Positions 26,443 to 33,761 of a stretch of DNA of 64,000 nucleotides are shown here, one piece after another (the stretch's first letter is position 1; each line of letters begins with the position of its first letter). A program made the translations under genes and the position numbers. The stretch spans positions 310,001 through 374,000 of the forward strand of contig NZ_CP095376.1 of assembly GCF_023008405.1 (NCBI RefSeq). Direction: 5' to 3'. The stretch is from Amycolatopsis sp. FBCC-B4732 (lineage in GTDB: Bacteria > Actinomycetota > Actinomycetes > Mycobacteriales > Pseudonocardiaceae). The notes under the pieces are model-generated. The model was not told where the DNA came from. It saw only the letters and a program-made list of their open reading frames with translations, and did not search any database.

Positions 26443-26974
26443 CGACGGCGAGCGGGACGGCGAAGGCGGCGGTGGTCAGCAGCCGGAGCACCCGGCGGTG
26501 GGCCAGCCACTCGCCGTCCCAGCCGCCTTCGGTGTCGTAGCGCGTGTTCGCCGTGGTCATCAGGGCCCGGCCGAGCCCGAACCCGGCGCCCGCGGCCAGC
26601 GCGGCGGGCAGCGGCGCGGTGAGCGCCACGGCCACCGCGGCGACGTAGGGCAGGCCGCTGGGCAGGTAGGTGCGGACGCCGGTGCCCATCTCGAACCCGA
26701 ACTGCAGCGGGCCGAGGTGCCGGCCCAGCCGGAAGACGGTGTCGGGCACCAGCCGCCGGTTCTCCGGCAGCCGGAACGACCACACGCCGGTCTCCCGCAG
26801 CAGCACGGCGGCCAGCGCCACGGCCACCACGCCCCAGCGGACGGCGACCGGCAGGGGTGCGCGCAGCAGCGATCCCGCCACCACGAGCACGAGGGCGGTG
26901 AGGGCGCCCCCGCAGACGAGTCCCGCGCAGAACGCCAGTGTCGGTGTGCCCCGCCAGACCGGCGAGCTCAGCAC
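26414..26974 (-). CDS. Polytopic membrane protein of the Mau-like cluster
   Basis: The GTG at 26974 gives 186 residues with about five hydrophobic segments. A polar central stretch (ENRRLVPDTVFRLGRHLG, then QFGFEMGTGVRTYLPSG) looks conserved. It could belong to a membrane redox or biogenesis protein of the CcdA/DsbD type, but no CxxC is seen and I do not recognise the family. It is the last gene of a minus-strand cluster with a six-Cys Tat substrate and a MauD-like thioredoxin. Its end overlaps the subtilase gene. Confidence 0.6.
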   Translation of the reverse strand: MLSSPVWRGTPTLAFCAGLVCGGALTALVLVVAGSLLRAPLPVAVRWGVVAVALAAVLLRETGVWSFRLPENRRLVPDTVFRLGRHLGPLQFGFEMGTGVRTYLPSGLPYVAAVAVALTAPLPAALAAGAGFGLGRALMTTANTRYDTEGGWDGEWLAHRRVLRLLTTAAFAVPLAVVTLTSSGTP

Positions 26975-26992
26975 GGAGGCCGAGTTCCGGCT

Positions 26993-27169
26993 TCAAACGG
27001 AGCCGCTGGTGGCGAAGCCGGCGGCCGCGCACAGGACGAGCCACGCACTCGGCAGCAGCCAGCCCGGCGGCGCGAGCACGGCCGCGCCGGCCACGGCCAG
27101 CGCCGCCACCACGAGCCCGCCGGCGATCGTCAGCGGGTGCCAGCGGCGCCGGGGGAGCGCCGCGGTCAG
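26993..27169 (-). CDS. Possible small two-helix membrane protein
   Basis: After the six-Cys gene a frame encodes RRRWHPLTIAGGLVVAALAV, a second hydrophobic stretch (LLPSAWLVLCAAAGF) and a stop at 26993. No ATG is available. A CTG at 27169 would overlap the previous stop as CTGA, giving 58 residues; GTG codons further in give about 39. The hydrophobic pattern and position inside a compact operon favour a real gene. The start is uncertain, and it is too short to classify. Confidence 0.4.
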   Translation of the reverse strand: MTAALPRRRWHPLTIAGGLVVAALAVAGAAVLAPPGWLLPSAWLVLCAAAGFATSGSV

Positions 27170-27738
27170 AGCTCGGCCCGGCAGATGGTCAGGTAGGTCT
27201 GCCCGGTGCTGCCGTCGCCCCAGAACGTCGAGAACCCGTCCGAGCAGCGGTAGACCCTCTTGTCCGGCGTCGTCCACCGCCACGCGTTCTTGGCGATCGT
27301 CTGGCCGCAGGTGTTGGACAGCGGCTGGTGGTCGACCTGCACGCCGTTCTCGTTCCACGTGCCGTACTTGTGCCAGCCCGCTTCGCAGTACGTGCTGCCG
27401 CGCCAGTAGCCGCCGAAGCAGGCGGCGTAGGTGTTGACGTAGGTGCCGCTGGTGTCGAGCAGCTCGGGGTAGCCGGTGGCGTAGGCGTCCCGGCAGTCGT
27501 TGCGGTCCCAGCCCTGCATGCCGTCGGGGCCGGTCTCGGCGTTCGCCCGCCGCAGCCGCGACAGGCCGGACCAGTCGAGCGCGGTCGCGCCGATCGTCAG
27601 CACCCCGAGCGCCACCGCCCGCAGGAACGTCCGGCGGGCGGTGGTCCCGGGCAGCTTCGACCCCGCCCGCGTGCGCCCGGCGTCCGGCTCGGCCAGGTCA
27701 AGCTCCGGAATCCGCGCCAGCTCGAGTGCCACCGACAT
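27166..27738 (-). CDS. Tat-exported six-cysteine protein (methylamine dehydrogenase light-chain-like position)
   Basis: The 190-residue protein has a twin-arginine signal (ARRTFLRAVALGVLTIG, Arg35-Arg36) after a 34-residue leader, then a mature domain of about 120 residues rich in Trp, Tyr and Gly. It has six cysteines at 82, 107, 118, 144, 165 and 186, enough for three disulfides. Size, Tat export and MauD/MauE-like neighbours recall the methylamine dehydrogenase small subunit MauA, but MauA has about twice as many cysteines and its motifs are not seen. The start overlaps the MauD-like gene by 41 bases. Function unknown. Confidence 0.75.
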   Translation of the reverse strand: MSVALELARIPELDLAEPDAGRTRAGSKLPGTTARRTFLRAVALGVLTIGATALDWSGLSRLRRANAETGPDGMQGWDRNDCRDAYATGYPELLDTSGTYVNTYAACFGGYWRGSTYCEAGWHKYGTWNENGVQVDHQPLSNTCGQTIAKNAWRWTTPDKRVYRCSDGFSTFWGDGSTGQTYLTICRAEL

Positions 27739-28213
27739 CCCCTCCTGCCGTCGGGCCGGCCCAGCCGGCCAAGGTCGTGTCCACGTCGCCCGCGCGGACC
27801 GGGAGCCGCAGCCGCCGGACGCGGCCGTCCTCGTCGGCCAGCATCAGCACCGGCGGCGAGAGGTGCGAGACCGAGCGCCACGCTTCGCCGTCCGAGACCA
27901 CCGGCAGGCCGCGGGCCAGGTCCTGCCACGCCGACGCCGGTTCGTGGGTCAGCAGCGTCGTCCCGGCGCCCAGCTCGGCCAGCCGGTCGACGACGGTCAG
28001 GCAGAGCGGGCAGCCGGAGTCGACGGCCGCCACGACCCGGCCGGCGAACCGCGGCCCGAGGACGACGTCCGGCGGCGCCGCCACGAAGCCGTCGGACGTC
28101 CGGGTGACGATCCCGCGCAGCAGCCGCACCTCGCGCAGCACCGCCGCGAGGCCGAAGAAGAGCACGGCGATCGCGGCCCAGGTGATCAGCAGCACCGCGG
28201 TCGACGTCGTCAT
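27698..28213 (-). CDS. MauD-like membrane-anchored thioredoxin-fold protein
   Basis: The 171-residue protein has one N-terminal membrane helix (about 6-25) and an extracytoplasmic domain with a CPLC redox motif (Cys68, Cys71) in AAVDSGCPLCLTVVDRL. This arrangement matches MauD, which helps form disulfides in the methylamine dehydrogenase small subunit. It probably oxidises or isomerises the six-Cys protein encoded immediately downstream. The start overlaps the stop of the preceding gene (ATGA at 28210-28213), so the two are translationally coupled. Confidence 0.75.
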   Translation of the reverse strand: MTTSTAVLLITWAAIAVLFFGLAAVLREVRLLRGIVTRTSDGFVAAPPDVVLGPRFAGRVVAAVDSGCPLCLTVVDRLAELGAGTTLLTHEPASAWQDLARGLPVVSDGEAWRSVSHLSPPVLMLADEDGRVRRLRLPVRAGDVDTTLAGWAGPTAGGDVGGTRAGADSGA

Positions 28214-28887
28214 CGGCGCTGCCAGCCGACGTCGAGCTCGTCCAGCCAGTCGAGCCGCTCCCGCTCGGTCTTCGCCGCGGAGTCCGCGAGGTGGACCTCG
28301 GCCACCCCGGCCGCGCAGCCCAGCACGAACGACCGGGCGTTCGTCTTCCACACTTCGCCGTGCTTCGTGCGCGCGCCGGCGTGCGGCGGGATCAGCGCGG
28401 CGGCCTCGCGCGGGGCGGGGATGGACAGCGAGCCGTGGTCGCGGACCACGACCACGAGGTGCTCGCCGGCGGGGTCGAGCAGGGTCGCCGGCCGCGGCGT
28501 GACGACCATGCCGCCGACCTGGTCCTCGATGCGCAGGGAGCCGAACAGGCCGGCCACGCGGTCGCGGTGCGGAGCCGGACCGGCGTACACCGTCATCAGC
28601 TCGTGGTAGTCGCCGAGCAGGGTGGCCACGGACGACTGCCCGTCGGCCGCCTCGGCCACGACGACCTCGCGGCCGTGCACGAGCAGGCGTTCGCGGGTGC
28701 GGGCCGGTGCGACGCGGGTGCACGCGAAGTCGTGGTAGCCGCGCGACCCGATCTGGAAGCCGGTGCCGTACGAGCCGCCGACGAACCGGATTCCGGCGAC
28801 GACGTGGGAAACCGGGGCCCCCGCGGAAAGCCCGACGGTGACGCGGCCGCCGCTCGGCGCCGTCAACCGCAGTGTCTGGATCGCCAT
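28210..28887 (-). CDS. Hypothetical protein, first gene of the Mau-like cluster
   Basis: The 225-residue protein has no signal peptide or membrane helix. It shows alternating short beta-strand patterns (VTVGLSAGAPVSHVVAGIRF, LLVHGREVVVAEA, HLVVVVRDHGSLSIP) and ends with an acidic, charged tail. I do not recognise the family. It may be a cytoplasmic partner, for example a Tat-substrate chaperone, but nothing in the sequence proves this. It shares a divergent promoter region with the MauE-like gene and overlaps the MauD-like gene by ATGA. Confidence 0.65.
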   Translation of the reverse strand: MAIQTLRLTAPSGGRVTVGLSAGAPVSHVVAGIRFVGGSYGTGFQIGSRGYHDFACTRVAPARTRERLLVHGREVVVAEAADGQSSVATLLGDYHELMTVYAGPAPHRDRVAGLFGSLRIEDQVGGMVVTPRPATLLDPAGEHLVVVVRDHGSLSIPAPREAAALIPPHAGARTKHGEVWKTNARSFVLGCAAGVAEVHLADSAAKTERERLDWLDELDVGWQRR

Positions 28888-28901
28888 CGGACCTCCGATT
28901 C

Positions 28902-28916
28902 GGCGGATATTCCGCC
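28902..28916. promoter_or_regulatory. Palindrome GGCGGATATTCCGCC in the divergent promoter region
   Basis: This near-perfect dyad (GGCGGA, TAT, TCCGCC) lies 14 bases upstream of the 28887 gene in the AT-richer region between it and the MauE-like gene. It could be an operator controlling both arms of the cluster. The binding protein is unknown. Confidence 0.4.
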
Positions 28917-29027
28917 TTGCGAGACTAACCGACGAATTCGGCTCCGGTCACGATTGTTCGGCCATCGGGCGGCGTGCCTGCCGCCGAATGGGGACGGCAA
29001 TTCTGCCAGCGAATAACATACCGCTCC

Positions 29028-29495
29028 GTGAATGTTTTCTGGACGGCGGCGATGACCGTTTTGTCCGCGACGGGGGCGATTCTTCTGGTCGCGGCCGGGC
29101 TCGGGCACGCGGTGCGCCACCGGGAGCACCGCGCGGTGCTGCGGGCGCACCGCCTGCTGCCCCCGGCGCTCGCCGTCCCGACGACGCTGGTGGAGCTGCT
29201 GCTCGGCGCCGCCGTCCTGCTGGTCCTGCTCGTGGTTCCGGCGGCCGCCACGCCGGCCGTGCTCGCGCAGGCTGTCTTATACGTCGCGTTCGCCGGTTAC
29301 GCGGGCGTGCTGCGCGTGCGACGACCGGGCGTGCCGTGCGGCTGCTTCGGCACCGAGGCCGTTTCGTGGGCCGTGGTGGCGAGAGCGGCCGTGCTCGCCG
29401 CGGGCAGCGCCGGCTGCGCGGCCCTCGGGACGGCGGACCCGCTGTGCGTGGCAGCGGGCGCCGTCCTCGCGATGGCGGCCTACCTGTTTCGCTGA
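29028..29495 (+). CDS. MauE-like integral membrane protein
   Basis: From the GTG at 29028 (ATG at 29052 is an alternative; neither has a clear ribosome-binding site) the product has about 155 residues and four hydrophobic helices. The signature is VAAGLGHAVRHREH, followed later by RRPGVPCGCFGTE, in which the CGC motif is typical of MauE/DoxX-like redox-associated membrane proteins. MauE supports maturation of the disulfide-rich MauA. Here it is divergent from the MauD-like and six-Cys genes and probably belongs to the same functional unit. Confidence 0.75.
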   Translation: MNVFWTAAMTVLSATGAILLVAAGLGHAVRHREHRAVLRAHRLLPPALAVPTTLVELLLGAAVLLVLLVVPAAATPAVLAQAVLYVAFAGYAGVLRVRRPGVPCGCFGTEAVSWAVVARAAVLAAGSAGCAALGTADPLCVAAGAVLAMAAYLFR

Positions 29496-29499
29496 CGCC

Positions 29500-29733
29500 T
29501 CAGGCGGAGCGTTCTCCGAGGCGGGGGAACGGCTTCGTGGAGAACAGGACCTCCACCGAGACCTCGAAGAACTCCGCGATCCGCAGCGCCAGGTAGAGGC
29601 TCGGGCTGTACTCGCCGCGTTCGAGGTAGCCGATCGTCTGGTAGTGCACGCCGAGGGCCTCCGCGAGCTGGCGGCGGGAGATCGACCGCTCCGCGCGCAG
29701 CATCGCGATCCGGTTGTAGACGACCTCACTCAT
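29500..29733 (-). CDS. Small XRE-family (HTH_3) transcriptional regulator
   Basis: The 77-residue protein is almost entirely a Cro/CI-type helix-turn-helix: SRRQLAEALGVHYQTIGYLERGEYSPSLYLALRIAEFF. Such short regulators often control neighbouring ABC exporter genes. Its ATG lies two bases after the permease stop, so it is the third gene of the exporter operon. The palindrome AATGTAG-N8-CTACATT at 31543-31564, in front of the operon, is a good candidate for its autoregulatory operator. Converges with the MauE-like gene, four bases apart. Confidence 0.9.
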   Translation of the reverse strand: MSEVVYNRIAMLRAERSISRRQLAEALGVHYQTIGYLERGEYSPSLYLALRIAEFFEVSVEVLFSTKPFPRLGERSA

Positions 29734-29735
29734 GA

Positions 29736-30587
29736 CTACCCCACACGCTGCATGGCCTTCTCCCGCCGTTCGGCCACCGACGAACCCGCTTCGCGCCGCG
29801 CCATGCGGCGGAGCAGGACCGGGGCCAGTGCCAATCCGATCACGGCCCACGCGACGAGCACGGCGAGGGTCGGCAACGGCCGCCACGACTGGCCGATTTC
29901 GACGACCACCGCGGTGTCCGGCAGCAGCGCCGAGCGCATGCCGAGCCCCAGCCAGTACATCGGGAACACCTGCGCGACGCCCTGCACCCAGCCCGGCAGC
30001 GCGGTGACCGGGTAGAAGATCCCCGAGATCGCGCCCAGGCCCATGATCGGCAGCGTGATCAGCGCGATCGACCGCGGGCTGTTGGTCAGCGAGCCCAGCG
30101 CGGCCCCGAGCGGCAGGGTCGCCACCAGCCCGAGCGCCAGCACCCACACCAGGTGCAGGTACGACCAGCCGCCGTCCGGGGCCAGCGAGTCGAACAGGAA
30201 CAGGCACGGGATCAGCACCAGCAGGATCGAGGTGACCTGCGCGATCGCCACCGCCGTCGTCTTCCCGACCAGGTAGCCGAGCATGCCGTTCGGCGTCGCT
30301 TTCGCGCGCAGCAGCGTGCCGTCCTCGCGGTCGATGGCGAGGTAGCCCGCCGTGCTGTTCAAGCCGTTGAACACGATCCCGGCGCCGAGCACGCCGGGCA
30401 CGGTGGCCGCGCCGAGCGAGAAGCCGGTGCCGGGCAGGGTGGCGTTGCGCATGAAGAACAGCGCGCCGAGGAAGAGCGCGACGAAGACCAGCTGCCCGAC
30501 GACGTCGTCCCGGTTGGTCCAGGTCTGCTTGAACTCGATCCAGCCGCGCGCCAGGCCGGTGCGCAGCGCGGCGGTCTTGGCGTTCAT
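29736..30587 (-). CDS. ABC-2 type exporter permease (DrrB-like)
   Basis: The ATG at 30587 overlaps the ATPase stop (ATGA). The 283-residue protein has six hydrophobic helices and the ABC-2 pattern: RGWIEFKQTWTNRDDVVG near the start, GIVFNGLNSTAGYLAIDRED with the following basic stretch, and GIFYPVTALPGWVQG. It forms the membrane channel for the adjacent ATPase. Related DrrB-type permeases export drugs or secondary metabolites. The substrate is unknown, and no biosynthetic cluster is adjacent. Confidence 0.88.
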   Translation of the reverse strand: MNAKTAALRTGLARGWIEFKQTWTNRDDVVGQLVFVALFLGALFFMRNATLPGTGFSLGAATVPGVLGAGIVFNGLNSTAGYLAIDREDGTLLRAKATPNGMLGYLVGKTTAVAIAQVTSILLVLIPCLFLFDSLAPDGGWSYLHLVWVLALGLVATLPLGAALGSLTNSPRSIALITLPIMGLGAISGIFYPVTALPGWVQGVAQVFPMYWLGLGMRSALLPDTAVVVEIGQSWRPLPTLAVLVAWAVIGLALAPVLLRRMARREAGSSVAERREKAMQRVG

Positions 30588-31510
30588 CGCGCACCCGCTT
30601 CCTGGAGGCCGAGCTCCGTTTCGCCGGCGGTCTCGGCGCGGTGGACCAGCGTCATGTAGGTGTCTTCCAGCGACGCCCGCCGGACCTCGAGGTCCGCGAC
30701 CGCCTCGCCGTGCTGCTTGAACAGGTCGTACACGTACTTCGTCGCTTCGGTCGTCGAGTGCACGAAGCGCTGGTCGCCGACGCTCCAGCGGACTTCGGCC
30801 TCCCCGGCGATCTGCCGGCTCAGCTCGTCGGCCGAGCCGTCGGCGACGATCCGGCCGCCGTTGAGGATGAGGATCCGGTCGGCCAGCTTCTCGGCCTCGT
30901 CGAGGTCGTGCGTGGTGAGCAGGATCGTGGTGTCGAGCTCGTCGGAGAGCCGGTGCACGAGGTCGTGGAACTCGCGGCGCGCCTCGGGGTCGAAGCCCGC
31001 GGTCGGCTCGTCGAGGAACAGCAGCTCGGGCCGCCCGACGATGCCGATCGCGACGTCGAGCCGCCGCCGCTGGCCCCCGGAGAGCTGCTTGAGCTTCTTG
31101 TGCGCGTGGTCGGTCAGCCCGACCGCGCCGATCAGCTCGTCGACGTCCCACGGCCGCGGCATCGACGGCGTCGAGTACGGCGCGTAGTACCGGCCGAGGT
31201 GCGCGAGCAGCTCCCGGACGCGCCACTTCCCGTGGTCGCGCCAGGACTGGAGGACGACCCCCAGCCGCGCCCGCCAGTCCTCCCCGCCGTGCGCCGGGTC
31301 GGTGCCCAGCACGCTCACCTCGCCGGCCGACCGCATGCGGAAGCCTTCGAGGATCTCGATCGTGGTCGTCTTGCCCGCGCCGTTGGGCCCGAGCAGGCAG
31401 ACGACCTCACCGCGGTACGCCTCGAACTCGACCCCGTGCAGCACGTCGTTCGCGCCGTAGCGCATGCGTAGCCCGCGCACGCGGACCACCGGATCGGCTG
31501 GATCTCTCAT
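30584..31510 (-). CDS. ABC transporter ATPase (DrrA-like)
   Basis: The 308-residue ATPase has Walker A GPNGAGKT at 41-48, signature LSGGQRRRLD at 143-152 and Walker B LLFLDEPTAGFDPEA at 163-177. The ~90-residue C-terminal extension after the H-loop is typical of DrrA-type export ATPases. It should power efflux through the coupled permease. It is the first gene of a three-gene operon (ATPase, permease, XRE regulator) with ATGA and two-base junctions. The palindromic operator lies about 33 bases upstream. Confidence 0.92.
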   Translation of the reverse strand: MRDPADPVVRVRGLRMRYGANDVLHGVEFEAYRGEVVCLLGPNGAGKTTTIEILEGFRMRSAGEVSVLGTDPAHGGEDWRARLGVVLQSWRDHGKWRVRELLAHLGRYYAPYSTPSMPRPWDVDELIGAVGLTDHAHKKLKQLSGGQRRRLDVAIGIVGRPELLFLDEPTAGFDPEARREFHDLVHRLSDELDTTILLTTHDLDEAEKLADRILILNGGRIVADGSADELSRQIAGEAEVRWSVGDQRFVHSTTEATKYVYDLFKQHGEAVADLEVRRASLEDTYMTLVHRAETAGETELGLQEAGAR

Positions 31511-31542
31511 CGCACGTCACCCCCATCTGACTGATGCGATCG

Positions 31543-31564
31543 AATGTAGCACACCTACTACATT
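31543..31564. promoter_or_regulatory. Palindromic operator AATGTAG-N8-CTACATT before the ABC exporter operon
   Basis: Seven-base perfect half-sites at 31543-31549 and 31558-31564 are separated by eight bases, so their centres lie 15 bp apart. The sequence is AT-rich against a GC-rich background and includes TACATT, a possible -10 element for the minus-strand operon. Its place in front of an operon that ends with its own XRE regulator suggests negative autoregulation. Confidence 0.6.
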
Positions 31565-31604
31565 TGATTAGACTTCTGCTTCACGCGTGGGCCGGGCAAG
31601 GTCA

Positions 31605-31657
31605 TGAACGAGTCGTTCACCGCGCCGGACGGCATGAACGACTCGTTCATGCCGTCC
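31605..31657. terminator. Two TGAACGA palindromes, one a 31-bp near-perfect dyad
   Basis: TGAACGA-G-TCGTTCA is at 31605-31619. A longer palindrome at 31627-31657 reads GGACGGCATGAACGA on the left, one central base, and its exact reverse complement on the right. The region lies between the divergent ABC operon and the DUF6191-cobG operon and has no gene. The 15-bp core also occurs, with one mismatch, at 59464-59478. It could be a terminator, a protein-binding site or a dispersed repeat. Confidence 0.55.
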
Positions 31658-31745
31658 GCCGTGCCTCTGACCTGCGCCGCGACGCCCGGTGAAAAGTTTC
31701 TCCCGGGTCCGGGAACTTGACCCGCGGTCATCCGGTTCGCCGGGC

Positions 31746-32060
31746 ATGGGTACTTGGCTGGCGCTCGCGCTCCCGGGTGGCGTCGTGGTCCTGCTGGTCG
31801 TGGCCGCGATCGAACTGCGGCCGCGCAAGGACGGCTCGCGCTTCAAGGCGCGGCTGTCCGCGACGTACGTCGAGGAGACGACCGCGTTCCTCTACGGCAC
31901 CAAGCGGCGTGAGCTGGAACACCGGGAAACGATGTCGATGCTCGTCGAGCAGGACGCCGAAGGGGCGCCTCCGTGGCGTGACGTGGACTTGGACGCCGGG
32001 ATCGCGAAGATTCGGGCCCGTTCGGACCCGCCGGGGCCGGAAAACGGCCAGCTACAGTGA
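31746..32060 (+). CDS. Small DUF6191-like membrane protein, first gene of the cobG operon
   Basis: The ATG at 31746 gives 104 residues: one hydrophobic N-terminal helix (MGTWLALALPGGVVVLLVVA), then a charged cytoplasmic tail with KRRELEHRETMSMLVEQDAEGAPPWRDVDLDAG. This layout matches actinobacterial DUF6191 proteins, whose function is unknown. cobG begins four bases after its stop, so it is probably translated from the same mRNA as the precorrin enzymes. A link to cobalamin synthesis is inferred from position only. Confidence 0.7.
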   Translation: MGTWLALALPGGVVVLLVVAAIELRPRKDGSRFKARLSATYVEETTAFLYGTKRRELEHRETMSMLVEQDAEGAPPWRDVDLDAGIAKIRARSDPPGPENGQLQ

Positions 32061-32064
32061 CCCC

Positions 32065-33141
32065 ATGCCGACCCCAGCACGCGTGCGAGCCGACGCGTGC
32101 CCTGGTGTTTTCGCACCGCACGACGCCGCCGACGGGCCACTCGCGCGGGTGCGGCTGCCCGGCGGCACGATTTCCGCGGTCCGGCTGCGCGCGCTGGCCG
32201 ACGCCGCCGAGGCGTGCGGCGACGGCGACCTCCACCTCACTTCGCGCGGCAACGTCCAGCTGCGCGGCGTCACCCGCCCCGGTCTCGCCGAGCGGCTGAC
32301 CGATGCCGGCCTGCTGCCTTCGCCGTCGCACGAGCGGGTCCGCAACGTCCTCGCGTCGCCGTCGAGCGGGCTGCGCGGCGGGCTCGCCGACGTCCGGGGC
32401 CTGGCCGCCGCGCTCGACCTCGCGCTGTGCGCGGCGCCGGAGCTGGCCGCGCTGCCCGGGCGGTTCCTCTTCGCCTTCGACGACGGACGCGGCGACGTCG
32501 CCGGGGAAGGCGCCGACGTCTGCTGGCGGGCGACCGGTCCGGCCGAGGGCACGCTGCTGCTCGCGGGCGGCGACACCGGCCGCCGGGTGGCGCGCGCGGA
32601 CGCCGTCGCCGCGGTGCTCGACCTCGCGCGGGAGTTCGCCCGCGTGCGCGGGACCGCCTGGCGCGTCGCCGAACTCGACGACCCGGCTTGGCGCGGGACA
32701 CCGGTCGCCTTCGCGGACGCCGAAGTCGTGGCCGGGGTGTTCTCGCGGGACGACGGCGGTCTCGCGGCGGGGGTCGTGCCGCGTTTCGGGCAGCTTTCGG
32801 CCGCGCAGGCGCGGGCCCTGGCGGAGTTCGGGACGGCGGTGGTCACGCCGTGGAAGTCCGTGGTCCTGCCGGACGTGCCCGCGGACGTCTTCGAGCGGCT
32901 GGGTTTCGGCGCGACCGCACTGGGCACGACCGCCTGCATCGGCCGGCCCGGCTGCGCGAAGTCGCGCGCCGACGTGCGCGCCGACGCGGTGTTCCGGCCC
33001 GGGCTGCGCGCGCACTTTTCGGGCTGTGAACGGCGGTGCGGCAAGCCGTCGCAGTCCCATGTGGACGTTGTGGCGGAAGCGGACGGATATCGGGTCGACG
33101 GCCGTTGGGTGCCGCTCGACGAGGTGAAGGGAACCCTGTGA
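32065..33141 (+). CDS. cobG: Precorrin-3B synthase CobG
   Basis: The ATG at 32065 gives 358 residues of the nitrite/sulfite reductase-like family. The [4Fe-4S] ligands are Cys291 and Cys297 ([14 protein letters not shown]) and Cys321 and Cys325 (SGCERRCGK). The substrate-side motif [14 protein letters not shown] is typical of CobG. Using molecular oxygen, it hydroxylates precorrin-3A to precorrin-3B, the step that defines the aerobic cobalamin route. Its stop overlaps the cobH GTG start (GTGA). Confidence 0.95.
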   Translation: MPTPARVRADACPGVFAPHDAADGPLARVRLPGGTISAVRLRALADAAEACGDGDLHLTSRGNVQLRGVTRPGLAERLTDAGLLPSPSHERVRNVLASPSSGLRGGLADVRGLAAALDLALCAAPELAALPGRFLFAFDDGRGDVAGEGADVCWRATGPAEGTLLLAGGDTGRRVARADAVAAVLDLAREFARVRGTAWRVAELDDPAWRGTPVAFADAEVVAGVFSRDDGGLAAGVVPRFGQLSAAQARALAEFGTAVVTPWKSVVLPDVPADVFERLGFGATALGTTACIGRPGCAKSRADVRADAVFRPGLRAHFSGCERRCGKPSQSHVDVVAEADGYRVDGRWVPLDEVKGTL

Positions 33142-33761
33142 TCGACTACCTGCGGGACGGTGCCGAGATCTACCGGCACTCGTTCGCCACGATCCGCGAG
33201 GAAGCGGACCTGGCGATCCTGCCCGACGACGTGGCCGGGCTGGCGGTCCGGATGATCCACGCCTGCGGCATGGTCGATCTGGTCGACGACCTGCGCTACA
33301 CCCTCGACGTCGTCGAGTCCGGCCGCGCCGCGCTCGAAGCGGGCGCGCCGATCCTGTGCGACGCGCAGATGATCGCCAGCGGCGTCACCCGCCGTCGCCT
33401 GCCCGCGGCCAACGAAGTGCTGTGCACGCTTTCGGACCCGAGCGTGCCCGGGCTCGCGGAGCGGATGGGCACCACGCGCTCGGCGGCGGCCCTGGAACTG
33501 TGGCGCGACAAGCTCCCCGGCTCGGTCGTGGCGATCGGCAACGCGCCGACCGCGCTGTTCCGCCTGCTGGAAATCCTCGACGAAGGCGTGGGCGCGCCCG
33601 CGGCGATCATCGGCGTGCCGGTGGGCTTCGTCGGCGCCGCCGAGTCCAAAGTGGAACTGGCGAAGCGCGCCCCGGCCCCGTACCTGGTGGTGCACGGCCG
33701 GCGCGGCGGCAGCGCGATGGCCGTGGCCGCCATCAACGCACTCGCGAGCGCCGAAGAATGA
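33138..33761 (+). CDS. cobH: Precorrin-8X methylmutase CobH
   Basis: The GTG at 33138, overlapping the cobG stop, gives 207 residues, the usual CobH length. His41 in [12 protein letters not shown] is the conserved residue that moves the methyl group from C-11 to C-12, forming hydrogenobyrinic acid. [32 protein letters not shown] and [13 protein letters not shown] are further family motifs. The stop overlaps the cobIJ start (ATGA), so cobG, cobH and cobIJ form a coupled operon. Confidence 0.96.
   Translation: MIDYLRDGAEIYRHSFATIREEADLAILPDDVAGLAVRMIHACGMVDLVDDLRYTLDVVESGRAALEAGAPILCDAQMIASGVTRRRLPAANEVLCTLSDPSVPGLAERMGTTRSAAALELWRDKLPGSVVAIGNAPTALFRLLEILDEGVGAPAAIIGVPVGFVGAAESKVELAKRAPAPYLVVHGRRGGSAMAVAAINALASAEE

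Noticed and set aside
27166..27738. Methylamine dehydrogenase light chain MauA
   Set aside because: Only six cysteines are present instead of about twelve, the MauA Cys motifs are missing, and no large subunit gene is near.
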